64,000 bases of DNA, from the NCBI RefSeq assembly GCF_947499585.1, contig NZ_CANMOO010000001.1, forward strand, positions 1,178,001 to 1,242,000, read 5' to 3'. The notes under the pieces are model-generated. The model was not told where the DNA came from. It did no database searches and saw only the letters and a program-made list of their open reading frames with translations. The DNA comes from an uncultured Allomuricauda sp. (GTDB lineage Bacteria > Bacteroidota > Bacteroidia > Flavobacteriales > Flavobacteriaceae). The stretch's first letter is position 1. Each line of letters starts with the position of its first letter. Below are positions 41,083 to 50,768 of this stretch, piece by piece. The translations under genes were made by a program, and so were the position numbers.

Positions 41083-41802
41083 AAGTGACTCTCCATTTAA
41101 ATTGGTTGTCAAAATATCGCTCATCAGGTCAAAGTATGGTCTAATCGTTTTAAAAGATTTATCCACTTCTTCAATAAATGAGGTAGACAAAACCTCTTTG
41201 TCTTTAAAGTTTCTGACGAAAATGAATTGTTTTTTCTTGATTAAATCAATGTTTTGATGCTCTTTGTCAAATCCCTTTGGGGCAGTTTTTACACCATCGC
41301 CTTCTAGCTCTCCCCAAATATCCTTGAATGACTTTTTATTGATGACATTTCTAAACTCAGAAGCATCCATCTCTAATTCTTTGCGTATTCTGAATAGATC
41401 TTCTTTGTTGGGCTCCCAAAATCCTGTGGCCATAAAAGTTTCACCTGGTTTGATTCTCAAATAATACCCCCCTCGTAAATGTGCGCCCAATCTTGAGAAC
41501 GATCCCGCGAAATGCGTTTTATAAGGTGTTTTGTCCTTGGAAAAACGAACATCCCTATAAATACGGAACATCTTCATTTTTTCAATTTCATCATGGACGT
41601 TTAAGCGCTCTTGAACGTTTTCATAAAAAGACTTTACATCGGCTTCATGTTTTTTAAAAGTGATTTTATTGTCTAAAAACCATTCTTTGTTGTTGTTCGT
41701 TGCAAGTTCTTTTAGAAAACTGAAAGTCTCTTTTGTAATTACTGAATTATTCACAGGACTAAGATATTGTGTTATTTTTAAGCTAAAGTTAGCCATTTCC
41801 AT
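41074..41802 (-). CDS. DUF2461 family protein
   Basis: The 242-aa protein belongs to the DUF2461 (TIGR02453-like) family. The signature starts at ITKETFSFLKELATNNNKEWFLDNK near residue 22, continues with MFRIYRDVRFSKDKTPYKTHFAGSFSR near 78-104, and GGYYLRIKPGETFMATGFWEPNKEDLFRIRKEL near 112-143. The family has no established reaction. The first 20 residues before the domain may be an over-extended start, since no other ATG lies close. It is divergent from the cysE gene with 46 bases between the starts, and convergent with the 135-aa protein gene. Confidence 0.85.
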   Translation of the reverse strand: MEMANFSLKITQYLSPVNNSVITKETFSFLKELATNNNKEWFLDNKITFKKHEADVKSFYENVQERLNVHDEIEKMKMFRIYRDVRFSKDKTPYKTHFAGSFSRLGAHLRGGYYLRIKPGETFMATGFWEPNKEDLFRIRKELEMDASEFRNVINKKSFKDIWGELEGDGVKTAPKGFDKEHQNIDLIKKKQFIFVRNFKDKEVLSTSFIEEVDKSFKTIRPYFDLMSDILTTNLNGESLLD

Positions 41803-41848
41803 TACCCAGTGGTAACGATTTGGCTATTTTTAAACTTTATTTTTCATC

Positions 41849-42640
41849 ATGAATAAGGAAAAAATCATTGAAGAACTGAATAGGCATAAAAAACAACCCT
41901 ATTTAGACTATAGGTTAAAAGAGGAAACTGAAAATTTTACCAACAAACTTTTTTACACACTTTTTGATGTAAATACGCCGGTAGCCGAAAACTTAGATAT
42001 TCTTGAGGCAAAGTTTAGTACGCTTGTGAACTTGGCATGTTGGGATTTAGAAAGACCTTGCACCAAGGTATGGGACAATTATGTTTCCTGTTTGCCCGAA
42101 ATTTTAGAAAAACTGAATTTAGATGCGGAGGCTATTCTTAGTTGTGATCCAGCCTCGCTTTCCATTCAAGAAATATATATGGCTTACCCCGGGTTTTATG
42201 CGATTGCCATTTATAGATTGGCGCATGAGCTTTATACTCAAGGGTTCCCTCTAGTACCTAGATTGATGACGGAGTACGCCCACAGACAAACAGGGGTTGA
42301 CATTAATCCTGGGGCTGAGATAGGCAAATCATTTTTTATTGATCATGCTACCGGTGTGGTAATTGGAGAAACGGCCATAATACATGACAATGTAAAAATC
42401 TATCAAGGTGTCACTTTAGGAGCGCTGTATGTGGCCAAAAGTCTTCAAAAAACCAAAAGACATCCCACTATAATGTCTAATGTGACCATCTATGCAAATG
42501 CTACGATTCTTGGTGGTGAAACAGTTGTTGGTGAAAATTCTGTTATAGGAGGAAACGCTTGGCTAACTGCTTCCGTTCCTGCCAATTCAACGGTTTTTCA
42601 TACACCAGAGATAAAAATAAAAACGGTTGCTAATGTCTAA
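41849..42640 (+). CDS. cysE: Serine O-acetyltransferase (EpsC/CysE type)
   Basis: The enzyme makes O-acetylserine from serine and acetyl-CoA, the first step of cysteine synthesis. The 263-aa protein has the helical N-terminal domain ([23 protein letters not shown] at 108-131), the catalytic [26 protein letters not shown] segment near 150-175 with active-site His, and hexapeptide beta-helix repeats to the end ([14 protein letters not shown]). Its last eight bases overlap the start of cysM, so the two enzymes are translationally coupled. They normally form the cysteine-synthase pathway pair. Confidence 0.94.
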   Translation: MNKEKIIEELNRHKKQPYLDYRLKEETENFTNKLFYTLFDVNTPVAENLDILEAKFSTLVNLACWDLERPCTKVWDNYVSCLPEILEKLNLDAEAILSCDPASLSIQEIYMAYPGFYAIAIYRLAHELYTQGFPLVPRLMTEYAHRQTGVDINPGAEIGKSFFIDHATGVVIGETAIIHDNVKIYQGVTLGALYVAKSLQKTKRHPTIMSNVTIYANATILGGETVVGENSVIGGNAWLTASVPANSTVFHTPEIKIKTVANV

Positions 42641-43517
42641 AAGTGTACTTGACCTTATTGGGAACACGCCTTTGGTAGAATCCAAAGTTTTAAATACCAA
42701 CCCCAATGTAAAATTGCTCTTTAAATTAGAAGGACACAACCCAGGTGGCAGTGTCAAGGACAGACCAGCACTTAACATGATTAAAAGCGGTTTGGAACGT
42801 GGTGAGATCACCAAAGATTCCAAGCTTATAGAGGCTACTAGTGGAAATACGGGTATTGCACTTGCTATGATAGCCGGAATTTATGGATTGAACATAGAGC
42901 TGGTTATGCCCGAGAACTCTACAAAGGAAAGAGTCCAGACCATGAGAGCCTATGGCGCCAAGGTTACCTTAACTTCGTCAGATGTTGGTATAGAAGGTGC
43001 GAGGGATTATGCTGAAGCAAAGGTAAAAGAAGAAGGCTATCTGATGTTGAATCAGTTTGCCAATAATGATAATTGGATGGCGCACTATAAAACTACTGGT
43101 CCAGAAATTTGGAAGGATACAGAAGGAAGCGTAACCCATTTTGTTTCTAGCATGGGTACAACCGGAACGATTATGGGCACTTCTACCTTTTTAAAAGAAC
43201 AGAACCCAAATATTCAAATCGTTGGAGTACAACCAACGGATAATTCCAGAATTCCAGGTATACGAAAATGGCCTGAAGAATACTTACCTAAGATTTTTAA
43301 TCCAAAAAAAGTGGATACGGTAATGGAAGTAAGTCAAGAAGAGGCCCAAGAAATGGCTAGAAAACTGGCTATAGAAGAAGGAATCTTTTCTGGGATGAGC
43401 AGTGGCGGAGCAGCTACAGTGGCACTAAGGCTTGCTCAAAAGTTGGATAGCGGAACCATTGTTTCCATAGTATGCGATAGAGGAGATAGGTATTTATCTT
43501 CAGATTTATTTGACTAA
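42633..43517 (+). CDS. cysM: Cysteine synthase B (CysM)
   Basis: This PLP enzyme forms cysteine from O-acetylserine and sulfide or thiosulfate. The 294-aa protein has the PLP lysine K42 in [14 protein letters not shown], the [13 protein letters not shown] asparagine loop near 70, the phosphate-binding [13 protein letters not shown] loop near 171-184 and the terminal [16 protein letters not shown]. The MGTTGTIMG and RP-containing lysine loop favour CysM over CysK. The start is the ATG at 42633; a TTG six bases upstream is in frame. It overlaps cysE by eight bases and completes the cysteine operon. Confidence 0.94.
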   Translation: MSKSVLDLIGNTPLVESKVLNTNPNVKLLFKLEGHNPGGSVKDRPALNMIKSGLERGEITKDSKLIEATSGNTGIALAMIAGIYGLNIELVMPENSTKERVQTMRAYGAKVTLTSSDVGIEGARDYAEAKVKEEGYLMLNQFANNDNWMAHYKTTGPEIWKDTEGSVTHFVSSMGTTGTIMGTSTFLKEQNPNIQIVGVQPTDNSRIPGIRKWPEEYLPKIFNPKKVDTVMEVSQEEAQEMARKLAIEEGIFSGMSSGGAATVALRLAQKLDSGTIVSIVCDRGDRYLSSDLFD

Positions 43518-43519
43518 GG

Positions 43520-44317
43520 TTATTCCAACTCTAGTTTTATCCCATCTCTATAATCTTCAAATTCATTCAGGTTATTGTGATTTCCATTTTTTATCGTGTA
43601 CATTTTCTTATCAGCATGTGGAATGGCATCAAAGAGTCTTTTTCCAGATTCATAAGAAACAACATTGTCTGTAGTGCCATGAAAAATACGAATAGGAGCT
43701 TTTACCTTTTGAATGTACTTAAAAGAGGTCATTTTATATTTTAAAACCTGTTTGATTGGCAAAATAGGAAAACGATCTTGTGCAACATCAAGTAAACTAT
43801 AAAAAGGAGTTTCCAATATCAGTTTTGATGGTGTATGGTTTGAAGCTAAATGTGTTGCTATACTTGCCCCTAAAGAACGACCATAAACTATAATATCTTC
43901 ATCGCTATAGGTTTTCAATGCATACTCATAGAACAATTGTGCATCAGCATAAAGTGCATTTTCACTAAGTTTTCCTGTACTTTTTCCATAGCTTCTATAA
44001 TCCATTACAAGAACATCATATTGTAAATCCACAAAGGATGATGCAATCTCTCCCCATCTAGAAAGATCACCTGCGTTACCATGAAAATACAGCAGCAAAC
44101 CCTTTGGGTTTTCTATTTTAAAATGAAGGGCATTTAGTCGAGCTCCATCGGGAGTGTCCAAAAAGACTTCTTCAAACTCTGAAGTGAACGAATATTCATA
44201 GTCAACAGGAAGCTGTGTAGGTAAAAAAATAAGTTTTTCTTGAAGAAGATAAAGCATTAGAACAAGAAGAGATAAAATGGTTAAAATGAAAATACCAAAA
44301 CGCTTAAGCTTTTGCAT
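43520..44317 (-). CDS. Alpha/beta hydrolase, membrane-anchored (paralog 2)
   Basis: The 265-aa protein has one N-terminal membrane helix and an alpha/beta hydrolase domain. The catalytic serine lies in YGRSLGASIATHLA (GxSxG), the oxyanion region is LLYFHGNAGDLSRWGE, the acid is in IFHGTTDNVVSYESGKRL and the histidine is in KNGNHNNLNEFEDY. It is a close relative of the upstream gene at 44304, which it overlaps by 14 bases, and is probably an esterase of the BEM46-like type. The start is the ATG at 44317; an in-frame GTG at 44323 is also possible. It is convergent with cysM. Confidence 0.85.
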   Translation of the reverse strand: MQKLKRFGIFILTILSLLVLMLYLLQEKLIFLPTQLPVDYEYSFTSEFEEVFLDTPDGARLNALHFKIENPKGLLLYFHGNAGDLSRWGEIASSFVDLQYDVLVMDYRSYGKSTGKLSENALYADAQLFYEYALKTYSDEDIIVYGRSLGASIATHLASNHTPSKLILETPFYSLLDVAQDRFPILPIKQVLKYKMTSFKYIQKVKAPIRIFHGTTDNVVSYESGKRLFDAIPHADKKMYTIKNGNHNNLNEFEDYRDGIKLELE

Positions 44318-45185
44318 TGGCACGTTTTGAAGAATGTTTTACATTAATACTTGAACCCTCTAGGTTGACTTTTTGAGGGCGAGTGGTGATAATTTCGGTA
44401 AGCATTTTATGGTAGGACTCAAAAGTATTCAAATCCTTGTGCCCTCCTCCTATTACCGTATAGAGTTTTGTGAGTTCCGGTTTAATTTTAGACAGTTTTA
44501 CACTTGTTTTGTAGGGTATTAACCTATCATCGGTTCCATGGATAATATGAATTGGACAGTTTACGTACTTTAACCATTTATGGGTTGGCATAGGAAATTT
44601 TATAAGCAACGATAGTGGCATAAAAGGAATGTACTTTTTAGCAACCTTACTTAAACTATAATATGGAGCATCCAATATCAACATTCTGGGGTTGTTCATA
44701 GAGGCCAGCTTTGTTGCAAATCCCGAACCCATAGAACGCCCATACAGAATAATGTATTTTTCGGAAACCTTTTCTTTTAGCTTATTGTAGATTACCTGCA
44801 TATCTCTTTTTACCGCCTTTTGGGTTCTTCTGCCCGTACTCTTTCCAAAACCGCGATAATCTACCATAATTACATCATAGCCATGCCTGGTAAAATCAAC
44901 GGCAAACTTCCCCCATCCTTTAATACTTTTTGAATTTCCTTTTAAATAAAAAACAATCCCTTTAGGGTTTTCCGCCTTAAAACGTAACCCATTTATTGTG
45001 GCACCATCCCTGGTTTCAATATTGTATTCCTCAATTTCTTGATTGTCATAATAAAATTGAAAATCCTTAGAAAGTTTTTCAGGTTTAAACAAAAAGTAAT
45101 CTTGCAGGAAATAGAGCAAAACGCTTATCAAAATATAAACTGAAAGTACAATCAGTAAAATATAAAACCAGTTTTGCATATTCAT
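44304..45185 (-). CDS. Alpha/beta hydrolase, membrane-anchored (paralog 1)
   Basis: This 293-aa protein has a transmembrane anchor (residues 5-26), then a BEM46-like alpha/beta hydrolase domain. The nucleophile is in YGRSMGSGFATKLA, the oxyanion loop is VFYLKGNSKSIKGWGK, the acid is in IIHGTDDRLIPYKTSVKL, and the histidine is in IGGGHKDLNTFESYH. A basic C-terminal tail (KHSSKRANAKA) follows. It is the upstream member of a tandem pair with the gene at 43520, and the two products align throughout, which indicates gene duplication. The start is the ATG at 45185; the frame is open to a TTG at 45215. Substrate unknown. Confidence 0.83.
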   Translation of the reverse strand: MNMQNWFYILLIVLSVYILISVLLYFLQDYFLFKPEKLSKDFQFYYDNQEIEEYNIETRDGATINGLRFKAENPKGIVFYLKGNSKSIKGWGKFAVDFTRHGYDVIMVDYRGFGKSTGRRTQKAVKRDMQVIYNKLKEKVSEKYIILYGRSMGSGFATKLASMNNPRMLILDAPYYSLSKVAKKYIPFMPLSLLIKFPMPTHKWLKYVNCPIHIIHGTDDRLIPYKTSVKLSKIKPELTKLYTVIGGGHKDLNTFESYHKMLTEIITTRPQKVNLEGSSINVKHSSKRANAKA

Positions 45186-45317
45186 GATGTTTGTTCCAAA
45201 ATACAAAAAATCCAATTAAGCTTTTCACTTACTAAGAAAACAAATAATTGTCCTAAAACGTAACAATTACAGTTAGTTATAGTCTTATGAACATCATCAT
45301 CCATCAAACTAACAATC

Positions 45318-46535
45318 ATGAAAACGACCAAAACTATCCTTCCTCAACAAAGAATTGAAATTATAGATGCACTTAGAGGGTTCTCTTTAGCTGGTATTGT
45401 AATTGTTCATATGGTTGAGAATTACATAGGTGCACCAGCACCCGGAGGCTTTAATGAGGCTGTGCATCAAGGTATTGGAGATGATATTGTCGATGGCTTT
45501 ATAGGGCTCTTTCTAAGAGGGAAGTTTTTCGCTTTGTTTTCATTTCTATTTGGACTGAGTTTCTTTATCCAAATGGATAATGCTTCGCAAAGAGGGGAAT
45601 ATTTTGGCGGCCGTTTTCTATGGAGATTAATTCTTTTATTATCAATAGGTTACCTACACAGTCTTTTTTATGCTGGTGATATCTTAACGGTTTATGCGCT
45701 ATTGGGAATTTTATTGATTCCATTTTACAAAATCAACAATAAGTGGATTTTAGGCATTATAGCTCTTCTTTTTTTAGGACTCGGAAGGTACATTGTATTC
45801 TTTTTTACAAATGGTGAAAACTTATTTGGAAATATGGACATTACTCCAGATAACCCAATGGTATTAAAGTATTATAATGCTTTAAAGAACGGATCCTTAT
45901 TAGATGTTTTTTCTGCAAACTCATATAACAGCCATCTTAATAAAATGAATTTCCAATTTGGGTTTTTTGGAAGAGGCTACATCACTTATGGCTTTTTTCT
46001 TTTAGGTCTTTATATAGGGAGAACAGGTTTTTTTCAAAACTATGAAAAACATAAAAAGTTGATAAAACGTACTTGGATATCGTCTTTGGTATTATTTGTA
46101 GTTTCTGGTGCATTAATGGCAGTGACCTTTGGCAGTATGGGAGAAAATGTGACTTTTGATAAATGGATAGCAATGTTTGGGCTTACTGCAATGGACTTGA
46201 ATAATGTTGCCGTAACCTTTATTCTTATCAGTGTTTTTATAATTCTGTATAAAAAGACAAAGCCCCAAAAATGGCTGGTCAAATTTGCACCATACGGCAA
46301 AATGGCATTGACCAATTATTTCTTTCAAAGTGTTATTGGCACCTTTCTACTTTTTGGTTGGGGCATGGGTTATATTGGAGAATTAAGGAATGTTTATACG
46401 TTCGGTATTGCAATATTGGTGATTGCAATGCAAATGCTATTGAGCAAATGGTGGCTTAAAAAGTTTCGTTACGGTCCCTTAGAGTGGCTATGGCGTAGTG
46501 CAACGTTTTTAAGAATTTTCCCATTAAAAAAGTAG
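45318..46535 (+). CDS. DUF418 family membrane protein (YeiB-like)
   Basis: The 405-aa inner-membrane protein belongs to the DUF418 family. The N-terminal signature is RIEIIDALRGFSLAGIVIVHM at residues 11-32, followed by about ten membrane helices and a C-terminal domain with FAPYGKMALTNYFFQSVIGTFLLFGWG and the end KKFRYGPLEWLWRSATF, which is the DUF418 hallmark. Related proteins carry an acyltransferase-3-like core, but no reaction is proven. It is transcribed divergently from the hydrolase pair. It is followed by a smaller membrane protein on the same strand. Confidence 0.87.
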   Translation: MKTTKTILPQQRIEIIDALRGFSLAGIVIVHMVENYIGAPAPGGFNEAVHQGIGDDIVDGFIGLFLRGKFFALFSFLFGLSFFIQMDNASQRGEYFGGRFLWRLILLLSIGYLHSLFYAGDILTVYALLGILLIPFYKINNKWILGIIALLFLGLGRYIVFFFTNGENLFGNMDITPDNPMVLKYYNALKNGSLLDVFSANSYNSHLNKMNFQFGFFGRGYITYGFFLLGLYIGRTGFFQNYEKHKKLIKRTWISSLVLFVVSGALMAVTFGSMGENVTFDKWIAMFGLTAMDLNNVAVTFILISVFIILYKKTKPQKWLVKFAPYGKMALTNYFFQSVIGTFLLFGWGMGYIGELRNVYTFGIAILVIAMQMLLSKWWLKKFRYGPLEWLWRSATFLRIFPLKK

Positions 46536-46668
46536 TTTAGTCGTAAACACTATAGTATTTTTTCGGATTAACTAACATACTTAACTGTTTGTCGATTTGT
46601 TTGAAATAGGCCGATTGATAATCCCGTTCTTTGAATGAAACTTTTGAGCGACCCAAATCTCATTCGAT

Positions 46669-47151
46669 ATGAACATGATTTCTAACTTACTTACATGGAG
46701 AAGAAATAGTATTATTATCTTGATAATACTCCTCGCTTTGATTATTCTAAACTTTTATGGCCTGTATACCAACAGGTTCTATTTTTTTAAGCCAGACAAT
46801 TATATTTTCCCTTTATTAAGTAGTGCACATTTCCTGTATTTATATGTGATTTGGTTTAAAATAACCGAAGGTGAACTGCCTGATCCCAAAATGCGTAATT
46901 TGGAATATGCACTCTATGTAATAATGATTGTTTATTTCTTTAAAATCTATGATAGTGCTCTAGTTTTAAACGGCACCTCAGAGTACCAAGAACATATAAT
47001 GCCGGCTACTTTTGTTCCCATTGGCACCATTACTTTGGTTTTATATTGCCTATTACCATTATTCACGTTGATGTCTTTCTGGCATAGAAAACAGCATATA
47101 GGACAATACAATTTTGAAAACTACAATGACAATCTAAATATCTGGCAGTAG
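46669..47151 (+). CDS. Small polytopic membrane protein of unknown function
   Basis: This 160-aa protein has four predicted membrane helices: residues 14-34, 47-63, 83-98 and 116-140. A short KPDNYIFPLLSSAHFLYLYVIWFKI loop-helix and a polar C-terminal tail (HRKQHIGQYNFENYNDNLNIW) are visible. I do not recognise the family. It starts 134 bases after the DUF418 gene and is convergent with the chelatase-like AAA gene. A second ATG two codons downstream is an equally possible start. Confidence 0.68.
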   Translation: MNMISNLLTWRRNSIIILIILLALIILNFYGLYTNRFYFFKPDNYIFPLLSSAHFLYLYVIWFKITEGELPDPKMRNLEYALYVIMIVYFFKIYDSALVLNGTSEYQEHIMPATFVPIGTITLVLYCLLPLFTLMSFWHRKQHIGQYNFENYNDNLNIWQ

Positions 47152-47159
47152 TTTAAGGG

Positions 47160-48629
47160 TTATAATCCTCTAATGTAACTTCCATACAAGTCTTTAAACT
47201 GATACCCTTGCGTGAATCGTTGTTTGCTCAACTTTTTATGGGCAACCAATCCCCAAAGCAATAATTCTTTCATAAAATAAGAGTCTTCTTTTAAAACCTC
47301 TGGTTGATGTTCGCGTAGTAAATCATTTAAAGGAACCACAGTATCTAGCTTGGCTCGGTATTCTTTATCAGAATCTTCATCCAACAAATCAAAACCTTCT
47401 CCATCAAAAAACCAATGAATTAGATCATCGTAAGCCGTTTCGGCATCTTTACGCTCCAATTTGGAAATCTCTGGAAAATAGCTTGGGAACAAAGATTTTA
47501 TGGAATCCTCAACCAATATTTCTGCAACGGATCCAGCACCTTCTTGTTCTCCTTCGTAAACCAGCTCAATTTTACCGGTTATGGAAGGGATTACTCCCAT
47601 AAAATCACTTAAACGAACGGTAGTGTTCTTTTCACTCGACTTCATCATTCGTCGTTCCGCAGTACTTAGTAAATTCTCAAAAGCGGTTATACTCATTCTT
47701 GCACTTACACCACTTTTTGCATCAACATATTCACTTTTGCGCGCTTCAAAACTGATTTGTTCCAAAACATCCATTGCAATTTCGGGTACATGAATGTTAT
47801 CCAATTGTCTACTTTCTAATTGGGCTTCTTGTTTGGTTATTTTTTTTGCTATTTCTATGTTCTCAGGATAATGTGTAAGTATCTGGGAACCTATTCGATC
47901 TTTCAATGGAGTTACTATACTACCCCTATTGGTATAATCTTCGGGATTTGCTGTAAACACAAATTGTAGGTCCAAAGGAAGTCTTAGTTTGAATCCTCTA
48001 ATCTGTATATCACCTTCTTGCAATATGTTAAATAATGCTACTTGAATTCTTGCTTGAAGGTCTGGAAGTTCATTTATAACAAAAATACAGCGGTTTGCTC
48101 TTGGTATCATTCCAAAATGGATGACCCTATCATCCGCATACGAAAGCTTTAGGTTTGCCGCCTTTATTGGATCTATATCTCCAATTAAATCTGCAACGGT
48201 CACATCTGGTGTAGCAAGTTTCTCATAGAATCGTTCGTCCCTATGAATCCAATTGATAGCGGTTTCATCACCTTTCTCTTTAATGAGCTCTGTAGCAAAT
48301 CTAGAAATAGGCTGAAACGGATCGTCGTGGACTTCGGAACCTTCCACAACAGGAATCCATTCATCCAACAACTGAACCATTAGCCTGGCTAGCCTTGTTT
48401 TAGCTTGACCACGAAGACCAAGTAGATTGATGTTATGTCTAGATAAAATGGCTCTTTCCAGCTCTGGAATCACTGAGTTTTCATAACCCCAGACACCATG
48501 GAAAGTTTCTTCTCCGTTAGCGATTTTCTCTAATAGATTCCCTCGCAATTCATCCTTAATGCCTTTACTCTTGTACCCTGAAGCTTTTAATTGCCCAAGG
48601 GTTTTTATTTTATTGTAATCTAGCTTCAT
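47160..48629 (-). CDS. MoxR/magnesium-chelatase-like AAA+ ATPase
   Basis: The 489-aa protein resembles the ChlI/BchI-type AAA+ ATPases that work with a VWA partner. Its P-loop is unusual: GLRGQAKTR at residues 71-79, where GxxGxGKS/T would be expected, so glycine is replaced by alanine before the lysine. The later elements are VADLIGDIDPIKA near 160, ANRCIFVINELPDL (Walker B-like, with NE) near 193, LQFVFTANPEDYTNRGSIVTPLKDRIG (sensor 1) near 230 and a SARMSITAFENLL stretch in the lid. It ends 12 bases downstream of the VWA gene start unit, i.e. the two are an operon, and probably form a metal-insertion or chaperone pair. Confidence 0.85.
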   Translation of the reverse strand: MKLDYNKIKTLGQLKASGYKSKGIKDELRGNLLEKIANGEETFHGVWGYENSVIPELERAILSRHNINLLGLRGQAKTRLARLMVQLLDEWIPVVEGSEVHDDPFQPISRFATELIKEKGDETAINWIHRDERFYEKLATPDVTVADLIGDIDPIKAANLKLSYADDRVIHFGMIPRANRCIFVINELPDLQARIQVALFNILQEGDIQIRGFKLRLPLDLQFVFTANPEDYTNRGSIVTPLKDRIGSQILTHYPENIEIAKKITKQEAQLESRQLDNIHVPEIAMDVLEQISFEARKSEYVDAKSGVSARMSITAFENLLSTAERRMMKSSEKNTTVRLSDFMGVIPSITGKIELVYEGEQEGAGSVAEILVEDSIKSLFPSYFPEISKLERKDAETAYDDLIHWFFDGEGFDLLDEDSDKEYRAKLDTVVPLNDLLREHQPEVLKEDSYFMKELLLWGLVAHKKLSKQRFTQGYQFKDLYGSYIRGL

Positions 48630-48641
48630 CGTGTATAAGTG

Positions 48642-49793
48642 CTATCCTTTAATTCTTTTTCTTCTATTTTGTTCGTAATCTTCAAAAATCATTTCCCCAA
48701 GCCCCTTCAGCCCGGTATAAAATGCTTTCCCTTTATTGGCTTGGGTAAATTCCCGCACAAATTGCATGAGATACGGGTCTTGGGCAATCATAAATGTAGT
48801 TATGGGAATATGCAATTTTCTGGCCTGTTGCGCCATAGCATAACACTTCTCCACAATATACTCATCCAGTCCAACACTGTTTTTATAATAGTCCCCGTTG
48901 GGTAGTCTTAAGCAAGATGGTTTTCCATCGGTAATCATAAAAATCTGTTTATTGGTATTCCGTTTCCTTCTGAGCATATCCATTGCTAACTGAAGTCCTG
49001 CAACGGTATTGGTATGGTAGGGCCCAACTTTTAAATAGGGTAAATCCTTTATCGGAATAGGCCAAGCATCATTTCCAAAGACCAAAATATCCAAAGTGTC
49101 TTTTGGATATCGGGTTGTAATCAATTCAGCAAGGGCCATAGCCACTTTTTTTGCTGGGGTAATACGGTCTTCCCCATACAAAATCATGCTATGGCTAATA
49201 TCAATCATCAATACAGTACTCATTTGAGCCTTGTACTGGGTATCTTCAACAACCAAATCTTCCTCACTTAGCGAAAAACTATCGAGACCATGGTTAATCT
49301 GGGCATTTTTAAGACTTTCGGTCATAGAAATATGTTCCAACGAATCTCCAAAACGATATTCCCTAAATTCTCCGGTATGCTCATCTCCCCTACCCGATTT
49401 ACCTGTTTTATGATTACCAGAACCGCTTCTTTTTAACTTTCCAAAGATTTGTTCTAACGCTTTTTGACGTAAAGCACGTTCCAGTTTAGCGGTAATGGAC
49501 AAACTTCCGCCACCATCACCTTCTTCCCCATCTCCTTGTTCACCATCTGTATCAAATTCTTCGCGGATAAAACCTTTGGCCTTTAAATCTTCAATAAAAT
49601 CTTCAATTGTGTAATCATCATCGGTAAGCTCATATTCCTTATCCAATTCCCGCAACCAATCCAAGGCCTCCTCCACATCACCAGAGGTATGTGTGATAAG
49701 TTCTTGAAAAATCTCAAAAAGTTTTTCGAACGGAGTTTGATCAGGAGCTTCATAGGTGGTAAAACGAAATCCCTTTCTTGTATTCATAGCCAT
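48642..49793 (-). CDS. VWA-domain partner protein of the AAA+ ATPase
   Basis: This 383-aa cytosolic protein has a helical N-terminal part, a Gly/Asp-rich linker (EQGDGEEGDGGGS at 85-97), a basic patch near 118-136, and a C-terminal VWA domain from about residue 190. The metal-site motif is D198-I-S200-H-S202 in LMIDISHSM, with a conserved-looking TNTVAGLQLAM threonine near 262 and MITDGKPS near 288. It lies 12 bases upstream of the AAA+ gene, the usual arrangement for chelatase-like I/D subunits and MoxR-VWA pairs. The target is unknown. It has no signal peptide, unlike the secreted VWA proteins elsewhere in the window. Confidence 0.85.
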   Translation of the reverse strand: MAMNTRKGFRFTTYEAPDQTPFEKLFEIFQELITHTSGDVEEALDWLRELDKEYELTDDDYTIEDFIEDLKAKGFIREEFDTDGEQGDGEEGDGGGSLSITAKLERALRQKALEQIFGKLKRSGSGNHKTGKSGRGDEHTGEFREYRFGDSLEHISMTESLKNAQINHGLDSFSLSEEDLVVEDTQYKAQMSTVLMIDISHSMILYGEDRITPAKKVAMALAELITTRYPKDTLDILVFGNDAWPIPIKDLPYLKVGPYHTNTVAGLQLAMDMLRRKRNTNKQIFMITDGKPSCLRLPNGDYYKNSVGLDEYIVEKCYAMAQQARKLHIPITTFMIAQDPYLMQFVREFTQANKGKAFYTGLKGLGEMIFEDYEQNRRKRIKG

Positions 49794-49858
49794 TATATAA
49801 AATTAACACATTCTGGTTCTACCATCACGGCTTTAATGAAAACTTAACGCTTCTGTTT

Positions 49859-50677
49859 ATGTTTGTAATCATGGAAAAGGAATTATGTTTTGGTTTTTAC
49901 AATACTCCTCCCCTTTGGATAAACAAACAATTTGGAGTTCAACAGTTTGAATTTCCTCATATTCAATTGTCAAAATTTGAATCAAATCCGATTAATGAAC
50001 GGTTGAGACTTGGCCATCAAATGGAGTATGTATTTGACCAACTTATTTCATTTTCTGAACACTGGGAAGTCATTGCAAAAAACATATTGATTGATAAAGG
50101 CAAAATTAGATTGGGTGAACTCGATTTTATCATTAGAAATAGGACAACCGCACAGATTTACCATGTAGAATTGGCTTATAAGTTCTACATCGTCAATCCA
50201 GAAATATCTGAACCTATTCAACGTTTAATGGGACCCAATAAAAAAGACATGTTCTTTACCAAATTGGATAAATTGAAAGAAAAGCAATTTCCATTGTTGT
50301 ATGCTGCAGAGCTAAAAGATAAACTTCAAAAATTACAGGTAAACCCAGAGACCATTAAACAAGAAGTGTGCTTTAAAACGCAGCTTTTCGCCCCCTATTC
50401 TGATATTCCTATTTCAATACGACCATTAAACAAGAATTGCATTGAAGGGAACTGGATTCGGTTTGATGATTTCAACTCACAAGCGTTTAAAACATTCGAA
50501 TACTATATGCCATTTAAAAGGGAATGGGCAATAGCACCTAGTTTAAATAGAGCATATATCGCTCATTATGAGATACTTTTAGAAATTAACTTGAGGATGT
50601 TAAAAGAAAATGCGCCCATGCTTTGGCTTAAAAAACCAGATGGCACCATTGAAAAACTGTTTGTGGTTTGGTGGTAA
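49859..50677 (+). CDS. DUF1853 family protein (PD-(D/E)XK nuclease-like fold)
   Basis: The 272-aa protein belongs to DUF1853. The family core is visible: RLRLGHQMEYVFDQLI near residue 48, then LGELDFIIRNRTTAQIYHVELAYKFYIV near 90-117, in which ELD and VELAYK form the D...ExK pattern of the PD-(D/E)XK nuclease superfamily, then IQRLMGPNKKDMFFTKLDKLKEKQFPL near 124-150. Whether it cuts nucleic acid is unknown. The start is either the ATG at 49859 or the one at 49871. It is divergent from the VWA gene and stands alone. Confidence 0.8.
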   Translation: MFVIMEKELCFGFYNTPPLWINKQFGVQQFEFPHIQLSKFESNPINERLRLGHQMEYVFDQLISFSEHWEVIAKNILIDKGKIRLGELDFIIRNRTTAQIYHVELAYKFYIVNPEISEPIQRLMGPNKKDMFFTKLDKLKEKQFPLLYAAELKDKLQKLQVNPETIKQEVCFKTQLFAPYSDIPISIRPLNKNCIEGNWIRFDDFNSQAFKTFEYYMPFKREWAIAPSLNRAYIAHYEILLEINLRMLKENAPMLWLKKPDGTIEKLFVVWW

Positions 50678-50768
50678 GCTTGTATCATTTGATAAAATTT
50701 TTAAACTAATTTAATCTATATGCAACCTTTCACAATTTGACTTGTCTTTAGATTATAATTGAAAATTT

